Shown here piece by piece: positions 1-8,936 of a DNA stretch of 64,000 bases. Position 1 is the stretch's first letter. Each line of letters opens with the position of its first letter. The translations under genes were made by a program, and so were the position numbers. This DNA comes from JAJRPT01 sp964465945. Its GTDB lineage: Bacteria > Bacteroidota > Ignavibacteria > Kapaibacteriales > UBA2268. The stretch spans positions 186,001 to 250,000 of the forward strand of contig CAYXMM010000002.1 of the NCBI GenBank assembly GCA_964465945.1. The letters are read 5' to 3'. The notes under the pieces are model-generated. The model did not search any database, had not been told where the DNA came from, and saw nothing but the letters and a program-made list of their open reading frames with translations.

Positions 1-1
1 A

Positions 2-1501
2 ATGGAATTGAAGCAAGGTAAAGAGTTTTCATTATTAAATAGTAAAGAAGATATATTTTTAAATGATCAACAAGTTTACTCGCTTGGAGTTAGATTTGAA
101 CCTACTGCTGAAGGAGTGTTTTACGACACTTTACTTATTAAAAATGACTTTGGTGTTCAACCTTTAATTTTGTATCTGTCAGGTGAAAAAGAAGTAAAAA
201 TTAAAGTTCAAGATACTTTGAGGTTCGATGAATTAGTTGAGTGTATGACTGATAAATTTATTAGTTCTACTTTTTATATTTATAATGAAAATATTGATGA
301 TAGTTTAGAAATACAAAAAATTGATTTAAGTGATAATTTTAAAGCATCTAACACTTTTAGTAAAATTGCAAAAGGTGATAGTGCCTTCATTGAAATTATT
401 TTTGAGCCAAAAAGTCTGGGACATCATGAGGAAATGGCAACCATTAATTTTATAAATTGTAATCAACAAAGAGAGATTTATTTAGTTGCTGATTATACTA
501 AATTAGATGCAAGCTATAGTGATAACCATAATTTTGGAGCAGTTGAGAATACAATTTTACAATCAAATACATATACTTTTAAAAATTCAGGAACAACTAA
601 TTTTGAAATTCAAAATGTTTATTTTACTGGAAATAACACACAATTTTCATTAATTACAAATTCAAGTGATTTTCCAATTAAACTCATTCCTAACAATTCA
701 GCAAATTTAGAAATAGGCTTTAATCCCATTGGCGGTGCTACAACAGACACTATGTATATTGAAACTTCAAGTTTATGCGGACAAAAAGTCTATGAAATTC
801 CAATTTTTGGAAAAGGGGTTTATAGAGCAAATTTAACTTTTGAGATACCTAAAATTGATGCAAAAATTGGTGAAATTGTATCAATACCAATTGTTTTAAA
901 TGAAGTAAATAATTTATTATTTTCGGAAATTGATTCAATTAAAGTCGATTTTCAAATTAATGCAACTACTATGATTGTGAGTGATTTAGATTATGTTGCT
1001 GCTGATAAGTATTGGATAGATTATAGTAAAATATTAAAAATTAACAATTCTTTAAGTTCTCAGACTATGACTTTGTTTAATTCTGAAATTGTACTTGGCA
1101 ATAGTTCAAGACCTGAAATTGTTATAAAAAATATTAGTGCAGTTGATGGGTTATTAAGTTATACTGCTGAAAATGGAAATGTTAATATAGTTGATATTTG
1201 CAAAAGTGGTGAAGTCAGTCGCTTGTTTATGTCAAGTTTTTGGCTTAGTGTGAGTGAGCCAGCACCAAATCCTTCAAGTGGAATAGTAAATTTTGATTTT
1301 GAGCTTATTGAACAAGGTCAAACCGATATTTTATTATTTGATTATTCTGGTAATTTGGTAAGAGTATTATTTTCAAATAATGTAATGCCCGGAAAATATA
1401 CATCAACTTTTGATTTAAGCAATTTCAATGATGGTGTATATTTTATAAATATTGTTACACCTTCTAATAACATTAATAAGAAATTGATATTAAGGAAATA
1501 A
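2..1501 (+). CDS. T9SS-exported choice-of-anchor-D-type protein, 3' part (5' end outside window)
   Basis: This is the C-terminal 499 residues of what is probably a larger surface protein; the reading frame is open to the window edge, so the first ATG is probably not the true start. Residues about 20-270 hold repeated modules of the form FEP...G...DTLLIKN, typical of ASPM/SPD-2/Hydin-like (choice-of-anchor D) beta domains. Residues about 415-499 look like a T9SS type A sorting domain: the motif EPAPNPSSG, a D..GN..R segment, G.Y..TFDLSNFNDGVYF and the basic end KKLILRK. It should be exported across the outer membrane by the type IX system and anchored or released. It resembles the 1368-residue protein at 56897-61003 in layout. 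Confidence is high for class, low for role. Confidence 0.75.
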   Translation: MELKQGKEFSLLNSKEDIFLNDQQVYSLGVRFEPTAEGVFYDTLLIKNDFGVQPLILYLSGEKEVKIKVQDTLRFDELVECMTDKFISSTFYIYNENIDDSLEIQKIDLSDNFKASNTFSKIAKGDSAFIEIIFEPKSLGHHEEMATINFINCNQQREIYLVADYTKLDASYSDNHNFGAVENTILQSNTYTFKNSGTTNFEIQNVYFTGNNTQFSLITNSSDFPIKLIPNNSANLEIGFNPIGGATTDTMYIETSSLCGQKVYEIPIFGKGVYRANLTFEIPKIDAKIGEIVSIPIVLNEVNNLLFSEIDSIKVDFQINATTMIVSDLDYVAADKYWIDYSKILKINNSLSSQTMTLFNSEIVLGNSSRPEIVIKNISAVDGLLSYTAENGNVNIVDICKSGEVSRLFMSSFWLSVSEPAPNPSSGIVNFDFELIEQGQTDILLFDYSGNLVRVLFSNNVMPGKYTSTFDLSNFNDGVYFINIVTPSNNINKKLILRK

Positions 1502-1502
1502 A

Positions 1503-1985
1503 ATGGTTGGAATTATTATGGGTTCAGATTCAGATTTATCTACTATGCAGCCAGCAGCTGAAATTTTAGATGAATTTGGTATTAGATACGAAATTAAAGT
1601 GGTTTCTGCACATAGAACACCTTTTGATATGATTGAATATGGGAAAAGTGCAAGTGATAGAGGAATAAAGGTTATTATAGCTGGTGCGGGCGGAGCAGCA
1701 CATTTGCCAGGTATGATTGCCGCTACAACTCATTTACCAGTTATAGGCGTACCTGTAAAGAGTTCTTCTATGAGTGGCTTAGATTCTTTATATTCTATTG
1801 TTCAAATGCCACCTGGTGTGCCTGTTGCAACGGTCGCTATTGGCGGTGGGAAGAATGCGGGTATCCTTGCCGCTCAAATTATAGGGATTGCTAACGTGAA
1901 AATTGAAAAGAAGTTAATTGAGTATAAAATTAGAATTGCTCAGGAATCAAGAGATAAGAATAATAATCCTTCATTTAAGTTTTAA
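1503..1985 (+). CDS. purE: N5-carboxyaminoimidazole ribonucleotide mutase (class I PurE)
   Basis: PurE converts N5-CAIR to 4-carboxy-AIR in de novo purine synthesis. The 160-residue length is normal for class I. The mononucleotide-binding GSDSDL motif is at residues 7-12, the catalytic SAHRTP motif at 35-40 (His37), and GAGGAAHLPGM at 61-71, all as in the family. The start lies one base after the preceding stop and is preceded by AAGGAA. The usual partner purK is not in the window, while purH lies about 12 kb away on the other strand. The stop overlaps the start of the next gene (TAATG), so the genes are likely co-transcribed. Confidence 0.95.
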   Translation: MVGIIMGSDSDLSTMQPAAEILDEFGIRYEIKVVSAHRTPFDMIEYGKSASDRGIKVIIAGAGGAAHLPGMIAATTHLPVIGVPVKSSSMSGLDSLYSIVQMPPGVPVATVAIGGGKNAGILAAQIIGIANVKIEKKLIEYKIRIAQESRDKNNNPSFKF

Positions 1986-3163
1986 TGGTAAAAAATGTAA
2001 TAATTATAATTTTATCAAATATCTTAATTTTTTTAGTTTATAATAGTTTCCAAGAGAAAATATCAATAAATGAAAATTTAGGATATGATGGAATTTATTA
2101 TTACAAAATGTCCGAGCAATTTCAAGAACATAAGCAAGTAACAACTGATGCACCTTTTATTTATAGAATTGGAACGCCTTTCTTAGCATCTTTATTTGAC
2201 AACATTAAACTAGCTTATTTTTATATAAATATCTTTTCTGCAATTTTAATCTCTGTTTTAATTTATTTTTTATTTATTGAGTATTTTAATTTTAAATTAA
2301 GTATATTTCTTGCTATTTTATATCAATTACACTGGATTTCTGGAATTAGATATATTTTATTTGACTCTATAAGCGTTGATTTTATTGCACTAAATTTTCT
2401 TTTTGCTGGTTTAATTTTGATTAAGTCAAATAAATCTGAAATTAAAAAGATTATATTCTTGTCAATACTAACAATATTTGGAGTTTTGTTTAGGGAAATT
2501 GCTTTCGTTCCCGCAACAATATATTTGATTTTAAATTTTAAGTTCAATAAAAAAAGTGTAGTTCCTTTTAGTTTAGGAATAATCGTACTCTTAATACTAC
2601 ATCTAACATTAATAAAAACAAATAGTTATCATGGGATTGAAAATGCTGTAAAGTGGTTTTATATAAAAGGTATTGGCACATATATACTATCTATTTTTAA
2701 TGTTTATGGTTTATTAATTTTAATTCCAGTTATCTTTTATACAGACTTGAATAGATTTTATGTTTCTAATAAAGAAATTTGTTTATCTATTATTTTAATT
2801 ATGGTTTTAGCACTAATTGGTGGAAGTGATACTGAAAGGATTTTGTCTTGGTCGCTTCCATTTTTTTACATTATTGTATTTCAAATTATTGATGATCGAA
2901 AAATCTATTCAAATTATATAATGTTTATTATTTTTACTTCGTTAGTATTTACATATCGAGTTTTCTGGTCTATTCCAGCGGATGTTGAAAATAACAAACA
3001 TATTTTGCCTATAATTACGTATATTTCAAACGATTTTAATTTTGCTGATTTATTAGCTTATCATGGTTTGAAACAATATACATCAATTCAATTAGTTGAA
3101 TATTTGTCATTATTTACAATTCTATATTATTTTATGAAAAGGAGATTTAATGGAAATAAGTGA
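1985..3163 (+). CDS. polytopic membrane protein, possible GT-C-like glycosyltransferase
   Basis: A 392-residue protein with about ten hydrophobic segments. After the first membrane segment there is a soluble loop with the motif GYDGIYYYKM followed by FIYRIGTPFLASL, a D-G/aromatic pattern reminiscent of the first extracytoplasmic loop of GT-C-fold glycosyltransferases. No specific family could be assigned. Its start codon overlaps the purE stop by one base and its 3' end overlaps the next start by 14 bases, so translation is probably coupled. It could also be a non-enzymatic integral membrane protein. Confidence 0.6.
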   Translation: MVKNVIIIILSNILIFLVYNSFQEKISINENLGYDGIYYYKMSEQFQEHKQVTTDAPFIYRIGTPFLASLFDNIKLAYFYINIFSAILISVLIYFLFIEYFNFKLSIFLAILYQLHWISGIRYILFDSISVDFIALNFLFAGLILIKSNKSEIKKIIFLSILTIFGVLFREIAFVPATIYLILNFKFNKKSVVPFSLGIIVLLILHLTLIKTNSYHGIENAVKWFYIKGIGTYILSIFNVYGLLILIPVIFYTDLNRFYVSNKEICLSIILIMVLALIGGSDTERILSWSLPFFYIIVFQIIDDRKIYSNYIMFIIFTSLVFTYRVFWSIPADVENNKHILPIITYISNDFNFADLLAYHGLKQYTSIQLVEYLSLFTILYYFMKRRFNGNK

Positions 3164-3557
3164 GATTTTTAGTAATTTCAACAATATTGCAGTTGTTGGA
3201 ATGTCAAGAAAATTAGAGAAACCAGCATTCTCAGTTCCTGCGTATATGAAAAAACAAGGTTATAAAATAATTCCAGTTAACCCTTTTACTGATTTTATAT
3301 TAAAAGAAAAAAGTTATAAAAATTTACTTGAAATACCTGATTTAGTGGAAGTAGTTCTTGTTTTTAGACCAACTGAATTTGCTTTGGATATTGTTAAAGA
3401 TGTCGTTCAAAGGAAGAAAAGCAAAGGTGATGTGAAAGTTATTTGGTTGCAGTTAGGTATAATTAATAATGAAGCAAAAGATTTAGCAGAAAGTGAAGGA
3501 ATTATTTTTGTTCAAGACAAATGTATGTATGTTGAACACAAAGCGTTAAATAAATAA
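3150..3557 (+). CDS. CoA-binding domain protein (YccU-like)
   Basis: A 135-residue single-domain protein with a Rossmann-type CoA-binding fold. Visible landmarks are IAVVGMSRKLEKPAFSVPAYM near residues 13-33, the YKIIPVNP strand, the V.VV.VF.P..FA segment and VIWLQLGI followed by a conserved late Cys (QDKCMYVEH), the order seen in YccU/CoA-binding proteins. The precise role of the family is unclear. AAGGAG lies just upstream of the ATG inside the end of the preceding gene. It is the last gene of its group and is followed by a strong bidirectional terminator. Confidence 0.85.
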   Translation: MEISEIFSNFNNIAVVGMSRKLEKPAFSVPAYMKKQGYKIIPVNPFTDFILKEKSYKNLLEIPDLVEVVLVFRPTEFALDIVKDVVQRKKSKGDVKVIWLQLGIINNEAKDLAESEGIIFVQDKCMYVEHKALNK

Positions 3558-3559
3558 AA

Positions 3560-3585
3560 AAAGAGACACGAAATCGTGTCTCTTT
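3560..3585. terminator. bidirectional intrinsic terminator between convergent genes
   Basis: An 11-bp perfect stem (AAAGAGACACG / CGTGTCTCTTT) closes a 4-nt AAAT loop. An A-run lies on the left and T-rich sequence on the right, so it can serve the CoA-binding protein gene on the plus strand and rpsA on the minus strand. Confidence 0.85.
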
Positions 3586-3608
3586 AAGTAAGCATAAACT
3601 TAAGAATT

Positions 3609-5576
3609 TTATAATCCAGAAGTTTCTTCGTTATTTTCCGCTGGACTTTCTTCAATTGTAGAATCAACATTGCTTTCTTCTACATTTTGAGATTCTTCTT
3701 TAGCTATTTCTTTTTTAAGATAATCAGAAGGCATATCAGATTCTACGATAAAGTCATCAGACCCTTCATAAGCTGGAGGAGTATTGATGAATTTTTCAGC
3801 ATTTGGAACAGGGTGCTTAGCGTTATAAACATTAATAACTGCTTCGTCTTGTCCTCTTAATCTTTCAACAACTGAAAGAACAATTTTCTTAGCTTCTTTG
3901 TCAAATTCAACAACTTTCAAAGGAAGTTCATCACCAAGTTTGAAATAGTTGCTAATATCATCAACAGGAGCAAAAGATAATTGAGAAACTGGCACGAAAC
4001 CATCAACACCATCAGGTAATTCAACAATAACACCTTTGTCAATTATTCTTTCAATTTTAGCATCAGATTCTGCACCAACTTGGTATTTAGTTTCAAAGAA
4101 ATCCCAAGGGTTGTCAGTTACTTGTTTGTAACCTAAAGCAATTCTTCTTTGGTCTGACTCTATAGCTAAAACAATAACTTCTAATTCATCGCCTTTTTTC
4201 ACAAATTCGCCTGGGTGACGGATTTTCTTAGTCCAAGATAAATCAGAAATATGAACTAATCCATCAACTCCTGGTTCTAATTCAACGAATACACCGAAAT
4301 TAGTAAGATTTCTTACAATACCTTTATGAACTGAATCAACTGGGTATTTTTTCATTAAATCTTCCCAAGGATCTGGTTCTAATTGTTTGATACCAAGAGC
4401 TAATTTTTTGTTTTCTTTATCAATGTTTAAAACGATAGCTTCAACATCTTGACCCATAGAAACCATTTGAGAAGGGTGCTTAATATGTTGAGTCCAGCTC
4501 ATTTCAGAGATGTGGATTAATCCTTCAATACCTTTTTCAATTTCAATAAATGCACCATAATCAGTTAAACTTACAACTTTACCAGCAACTTTAGTGCCTT
4601 CTGCGTAAGTATCACCAATGCTTTCCCAAGGGTGAGGAGTTAATTGTTTCATACCTAATGAAATTCTTCTTTTCTCTTTATCGAAATCAAGAATAACAAC
4701 TTTAACAACTTGGTCAAGTTCGATGATTTCAGAAGGATGAGTAACTCTACCCCAAGAAAGGTCAGTGATATGAACTAAACCATCAACGCCACCTAAGTCA
4801 ACGAACACACCAAAATCAGAAACGGCTTTAACTGTTCCTTCAAGAACAAGACCTTTTTCTAATCTTGACATAATTTCTTTTCTTTGGTCTTGTAAAGCTT
4901 CTTCTAATAAAACTTTATGAGACACTACAACGTTCTCACTTGGGTGATTAACTTTAACTACTTTTACTTCAATATCTTTAGAAACCCAAGAATCGAAGTC
5001 TCTAATAGGTCTAACATCAATTTGAGAACCTGGTAAAAATGCTTCGATACCTAATAAATCTACAACCATACCACCTTTAATTCTTCTAAGAATTCTAACA
5101 ACGGTAACTGATTGAGTTTCGTATAAACTCATAATATCTTGCCAGATTTTCATAAAGTCAGCTCTTCTTCTAGAAAGAACTAATCTTCCATTTACATCTT
5201 CAATTTTTTCAACAAAAACATCAACTGAATCACCAATTTTATAATTATCAGCGTTCAAAAGCTCACTACGAGGAACAACACCTATAGATTTGAACCCAAT
5301 ATCAATTTTGATTTCATCTTTGTTGATATCAACAATTGTTCCTTGAACTAATTCATCTTCCTTAATATCTTTGATTTCTTTATCAAATAATTTAGAGAAA
5401 GAATCATCGTCAAGTTCTAAATTTTTGAACCCATATTCTAATAACTCGTCAACAGAGAGAGAAGAGGATTTTGTTTCTTCCACAAGTGCGGTTTGTGGAT
5501 GGCTTTCTGTAACAGAATCTGCTACATCATGAATTGAGCTTGATTGCTCGTTTGTGTCTTTAATTTCTTCAGACAT
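3609..5576 (-). CDS. rpsA: 30S ribosomal protein S1
   Basis: S1 binds mRNA on the small ribosomal subunit and helps start translation. The 655-residue protein carries six S1 (OB-fold) repeats beginning near residues 75, 160, 243, 328, 414 and 500; the later repeats show the VDGLVHISDLSW signature (GVDGLVHITDLSW, GIEGLIHISEMSW, GVDGLVHISDLSW). Acidic, Ser/Glu-rich extensions flank the repeats at both ends (about 1-70 and 590-655), making it longer than the E. coli protein. It is monocistronic, with a TAATTTTG box about 110 nt upstream and the terminator at 3560-3585 downstream. Confidence 0.95.
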   Translation of the reverse strand: MSEEIKDTNEQSSSIHDVADSVTESHPQTALVEETKSSSLSVDELLEYGFKNLELDDDSFSKLFDKEIKDIKEDELVQGTIVDINKDEIKIDIGFKSIGVVPRSELLNADNYKIGDSVDVFVEKIEDVNGRLVLSRRRADFMKIWQDIMSLYETQSVTVVRILRRIKGGMVVDLLGIEAFLPGSQIDVRPIRDFDSWVSKDIEVKVVKVNHPSENVVVSHKVLLEEALQDQRKEIMSRLEKGLVLEGTVKAVSDFGVFVDLGGVDGLVHITDLSWGRVTHPSEIIELDQVVKVVILDFDKEKRRISLGMKQLTPHPWESIGDTYAEGTKVAGKVVSLTDYGAFIEIEKGIEGLIHISEMSWTQHIKHPSQMVSMGQDVEAIVLNIDKENKKLALGIKQLEPDPWEDLMKKYPVDSVHKGIVRNLTNFGVFVELEPGVDGLVHISDLSWTKKIRHPGEFVKKGDELEVIVLAIESDQRRIALGYKQVTDNPWDFFETKYQVGAESDAKIERIIDKGVIVELPDGVDGFVPVSQLSFAPVDDISNYFKLGDELPLKVVEFDKEAKKIVLSVVERLRGQDEAVINVYNAKHPVPNAEKFINTPPAYEGSDDFIVESDMPSDYLKKEIAKEESQNVEESNVDSTIEESPAENNEETSGL

Positions 5577-5686
5577 TTAGAACTCCAAAAACTCATCAAA
5601 GCAATTTATTTATGTTGCGAGTGCCATTGATAAACACTTTGAAGATAGATTAAAATTAAATTTAAGAATACCCGCAAAAAAGATAA

Positions 5687-5694
5687 CAAAATTA
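5687..5694 (-). promoter_or_regulatory. TAnnTTTG-type promoter box for rpsA
   Basis: TAATTTTG on the minus strand matches the Bacteroidota -7 consensus TAnnTTTG exactly. No clear -33 TTTG partner could be fixed in this AT-rich stretch. The start codon lies about 110 nt downstream. Confidence 0.45.
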
Positions 5695-5951
5695 ATCAAA
5701 ATAATTGAAATAAAAAAATAAAATATTTATATATAAAATTAATAAGCTTCTTTGATACCAAGTAATTAAAAAAAATGTAATTTTGAGATATTTACTAAGA
5801 TAATTATAAATTTTTAAATAGATAAAAATAAAAAAGAGTAATTTATCTTAAAATAATTATTTTAAATATTAATAAAAGTAAATATAGCAACATAAATTAA
5901 ATCAATAAGTTAGAGTTGAAAAAAATAATAACTGAAATTCTAATGAAATTT

Positions 5952-5961
5952 TAATTTGCAT
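5952..5961 (+). promoter_or_regulatory. candidate promoter motif TAATTTGCAT for nirK
   Basis: The ten-base TAATTTGCAT also occurs before genes at 10376, 18699 and 48473. Here it lies 71 nt before the nirK start. It is close to, but one base shorter than, the TAATTTTG box seen elsewhere. Confidence 0.35.
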
Positions 5962-6032
5962 TTTTAAAAGTAATTATTTAATTTCGGATAAATTAGTATT
6001 AAATATTTTATTATTTTATTTAAGGAGCTTTT

Positions 6033-7487
6033 ATGAAACGTACTTCATTATATTTGGTAATCATATTGGGATTGCTATTTGCTTCATGTGGTGAAAATTC
6101 AGAAGGTCTAAAAGATCGTGGTAAAGACCAATTTGAAATACAAGGTGAGGAATTAGCTAAACTTACTGATGCGCCTAATGTACCACCAGCAATTACAAGA
6201 AAACATCCAACAAAAGTTATTGTTAAATTGGAAGTAATTGAGAAGGTAATGGAAATCTCAGAAGGTGTGGAATATACTTTTTGGACCTTTGGAGGAAAAG
6301 TACCAGGGAAATTTATTAGAGTGAGAGAAGGAGATTTAGTTGAGTTCCATTTAATGAACCATCCAGATAATAAATTGCCACACAATATTGACTTACATGC
6401 TGTAACTGGCCCTGGTGGTGGTGCGGGTGCTTCTTTTGTTGCTCCTGGACAAGAAGCAAAATTTTCATTTAGAGCAATAAATCCTGGATTGTATATTTAT
6501 CATTGTGCAACTGCGCCTGTTGGAATGCATATTGGGAATGGTATGTATGGTTTAATACTTGTTGAGCCAAAAGAAGGATTGCCACCTGTAGATAAAGAAT
6601 TTTACGTAGTTCAAGGTGATTTCTATACAAAAGGAAAATTTGGCGAAAAAGGTATGCAAGATTTTGATATGCAAAAAGCAATAGATGAACATCCTGAGTA
6701 TGTATTATTTAATGGCTCAGTAGGAGCGAACACAGGTGAAAATGCTATGCAAGTGCAAGTTGGTGATAGAGTAAGGTTATTTGTAGGTAATGGGGGACCA
6801 AACTTAGTGTCATCATTCCACGTTATCGGTGAGATTTTTGACAAAGTATATGTCGAGGGTGGAACAAAAACAATTAATGAAAATGTTCAAACTACATTAG
6901 TGCCTGCTGGTGGGTCTTCTATCGTAGATTTTGTATGTGAAGTTCCAGGAATTTTAAATTTAGTTGACCACTCTATTTTTAGAACCTTTAACAAAGGTGC
7001 TTTAGCACAAATTAAAGTTAATGGCGATCCAAGATTAGATGTATTTACTGGTAATCAATTTACAAAAGTTTATATGTTAGAAGGTTCAGCTATCGTTGAA
7101 ACTGATAAGCATTATGACAAAAAAGAAGAAGTTCAAGGTGATTTATCTAGTTCAATGAAAGATGGCGAAAGACTATTTAAACAAAATTGTATGTCTTGTC
7201 ACATGGCAGATGGTGCAGGTATCCCAAAAGCATTTCCTCCGTTAGCTAAATCTGATTTCTTAATGGCTGATAAAAATAGAGCAATAAGTATTGTTTTAAA
7301 TGGATTTGAAGGACCAATTACTGTCAATGGTGAATCATTTAACTCTGTGATGCCTAAGCTTAATCTGAATGATGCTCAAGTTGCGAGTATTGTTACTTAC
7401 ATTATGAATAGCTGGGGTAATAAAGGTACTTTGACAACGATAGAAGAAGTTAAAAAAGTAAGAGCAGCGACTAAAAATGCACATTAA
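6033..7487 (+). CDS. nirK: copper nitrite reductase (AniA-type) with fused C-terminal cytochrome c
   Basis: The enzyme reduces nitrite to nitric oxide. A lipoprotein signal ends at Cys19 (LLFASC), predicting membrane attachment outside the cytoplasm. Two cupredoxin domains (about 60-180 and 185-335) contain all expected ligands: type 1 copper His117, Cys158, His166, Met171; type 2 copper His122, His157, His313; and catalytic Asp120 and His263. The motif HCATAPVGMHIGNGMYG is that of the AniA/class II branch. Residues about 375-465 form a cytochrome c domain with heme motif CMSCH (386-390) and a likely axial Met440. The fused domain should deliver electrons directly, as in known three-domain NirK proteins. 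AAGGAG precedes the ATG; the 3' end overlaps nirV by 11 bases. Confidence 0.95.
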   Translation: MKRTSLYLVIILGLLFASCGENSEGLKDRGKDQFEIQGEELAKLTDAPNVPPAITRKHPTKVIVKLEVIEKVMEISEGVEYTFWTFGGKVPGKFIRVREGDLVEFHLMNHPDNKLPHNIDLHAVTGPGGGAGASFVAPGQEAKFSFRAINPGLYIYHCATAPVGMHIGNGMYGLILVEPKEGLPPVDKEFYVVQGDFYTKGKFGEKGMQDFDMQKAIDEHPEYVLFNGSVGANTGENAMQVQVGDRVRLFVGNGGPNLVSSFHVIGEIFDKVYVEGGTKTINENVQTTLVPAGGSSIVDFVCEVPGILNLVDHSIFRTFNKGALAQIKVNGDPRLDVFTGNQFTKVYMLEGSAIVETDKHYDKKEEVQGDLSSSMKDGERLFKQNCMSCHMADGAGIPKAFPPLAKSDFLMADKNRAISIVLNGFEGPITVNGESFNSVMPKLNLNDAQVASIVTYIMNSWGNKGTLTTIEEVKKVRAATKNAH

Positions 7488-8241
7488 AATTAGTATTATA
7501 TTTATATTTGTTTTTGTATTTACTTTAAGTTCAAAAAGTAAATTTGATATTGATTTTATAAATATAAAGGGTAGTGTTTACTACCCTTTTTATGAAAATA
7601 AAAAGAAACAAAAAGAAGTTGTGAATGACTTTAGTATTTCAAGAAAGCAGATAACTAATAAACAATTTTTAGAGTTTATTAAAGAAAACCCGAAATGGCG
7701 AAAAAGTAAAATATCAAAATTAATGTCAGATGTTAATTATTTAAGACATTGGAAAAGTGATACTGAAATTGGTAATAAGAAAATTGAAAATTTACCCGTC
7801 GTTAATATTTCTTGGTTTGCGGCAGATGCTTATTGTAGATGGGTTGGAGGTAGATTACCAAGCACAGCTGAATGGGAAATTGTAGCAGCAGAACAACTTT
7901 TTGAAGGGACAAAAAAAGTAGAAAATAGTGATATAATTTTGAAATGGTATTCTTCTCCTCAAACTGATTTTAATAATTTGGGTAAATACAGAACTCAATC
8001 AGGCGTTGAAGATATGTTCTCTATTATATGGGAATGGACTTCCGATTTTAATCAAGTTGTCATAAATAATGACTCAAGAGATGATGGTAGCCAAGAATCA
8101 GATTTGGTATGTGGAAGCGCATCATTAAATGCAACAGACACAAAAAACTATGCAAAGTTTTTAAGATATGCTTTTAGAACAAGTTTAAAATCGCAAAATT
8201 CAATTAAAAATTTAGGTTTTAGAGTTGTTAAAAACAAATAA
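7477..8241 (+). CDS. nirV: NirV-type protein of the formylglycine-generating-enzyme (SUMF1) fold
   Basis: A 254-residue SUMF1/FGE-sulfatase-fold protein with a signal or membrane segment at residues 1-20. Family landmarks are ISRKQITNKQFLEFI, the NLPVVNISWFAADAYCRW segment, GGRLPSTAEWE, MFSIIWEWTSDF and the final LGFRVVK. Proteins of this fold directly downstream of nirK are known as NirV in several denitrifiers; their exact role is unresolved. The two neighbouring catalytic cysteines of true formylglycine-generating enzymes are not visible, so sulfatase activation is unlikely. The start overlaps the nirK stop, which supports coupled translation and a joint function. Confidence 0.85.
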   Translation: MHIKISIIFIFVFVFTLSSKSKFDIDFINIKGSVYYPFYENKKKQKEVVNDFSISRKQITNKQFLEFIKENPKWRKSKISKLMSDVNYLRHWKSDTEIGNKKIENLPVVNISWFAADAYCRWVGGRLPSTAEWEIVAAEQLFEGTKKVENSDIILKWYSSPQTDFNNLGKYRTQSGVEDMFSIIWEWTSDFNQVVINNDSRDDGSQESDLVCGSASLNATDTKNYAKFLRYAFRTSLKSQNSIKNLGFRVVKNK

Positions 8242-8254
8242 AAATGGGGGTTAT

Positions 8255-8926
8255 ATGCTTAATCAGTTCAAATATATTTTATTAATTTTATTGATGGCAT
8301 TTATTGTTTCTTGTAACAATAAAACAGAGAAGAAACACGAACACAAACATGTTCACAATTCAGATTCAAGTAAAAAAGCAGAGTGTTGTACCACAGATGA
8401 GAACAAAGTTAATATTAAAAATGAAGAAAGTAGTAATAATAACTCTTTATATGATATTGATTTAGAATTCACAAATATGAACAATGAAAGTATTAAAATT
8501 GAGGGTTTTAAAGGTAAATATTTAATTACTTCAATGATTTTTACCCAATGTGAATTTGCTTGTCCTACAATAGTTAATAATGTAAAGGATATTCAGGAGT
8601 ATATTGGTTCAAAAGCAGATATGAATTATGTAATGGTGTCTTTTGACTACAAAAGAGATAAACCAAGTAAATTGAAAGAGTTTTATAATAAAGAGAAATT
8701 AAATAAAAGTTGGCATTTATTGACTGGAACTAGCTCGAACATTAGGATTTATTCAATGATTTTTAATATAAATTATCAAGAGTTAGATAATGGTGATTTT
8801 TCTCATTCCAATGCAATATTTTTGGTAAACAAAGAAGGTAAAATAGTAGAAAAGTTTGAAGGATTGAAAATTAATACAAAAGATATTGCAAATAAGATTT
8901 TAAAATTAATTAATACAAATTCTTAA
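8255..8926 (+). CDS. SCO1/SenC family copper chaperone lipoprotein
   Basis: A thioredoxin-fold copper-delivery protein. I choose the ATG at 8255 because GGGGG lies just upstream and it begins a lipoprotein signal with lipobox FIVSC (Cys20); an in-frame TTG farther upstream would add ten residues. A His-rich stretch (HEHKHVH, residues 28-34) and a Cys pair at 44-45 follow, possibly extra metal-binding sites. The SCO copper site is complete: CEFAC (Cys99, Cys103) and His184 in the DFSHSNAIFL motif. Lying between nirV and a porin gene, it probably supplies copper to the neighbouring nitrite reductase or another periplasmic copper enzyme. Confidence 0.9.
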   Translation: MLNQFKYILLILLMAFIVSCNNKTEKKHEHKHVHNSDSSKKAECCTTDENKVNIKNEESSNNNSLYDIDLEFTNMNNESIKIEGFKGKYLITSMIFTQCEFACPTIVNNVKDIQEYIGSKADMNYVMVSFDYKRDKPSKLKEFYNKEKLNKSWHLLTGTSSNIRIYSMIFNINYQELDNGDFSHSNAIFLVNKEGKIVEKFEGLKINTKDIANKILKLINTNS

Positions 8927-8936
8927 GGAAATTATA

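Larger units (their letters stand above)
5577..6032. other. AT-rich divergent intergenic region between rpsA and nirK
   Basis: 456 bases without a gene, extremely A+T rich. It holds a TAATTTTG box on the minus strand (5687-5694) for rpsA, leaving an untranslated leader of roughly 100 nt, and a TAATTTGCAT motif (5952-5961) with the AAGGAG ribosome binding site at 6022-6027 for nirK. I searched by eye for an FNR/DNR-type TTGAT-N4-ATCAA site expected before a denitrification gene and did not see a clear one. No RNA gene was recognised. Confidence 0.6.

Noticed and set aside
5577..6032. FNR/DNR-type TTGAT-N4-ATCAA operator before nirK
   Set aside because: No copy with both half-sites was found by eye; single half-site-like words are expected by chance in this AT-rich region.
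7477..8241. Formylglycine-generating enzyme that activates sulfatases
   Set aside because: The paired catalytic cysteines are not visible, no sulfatase gene is nearby, and the position directly after nirK fits NirV.
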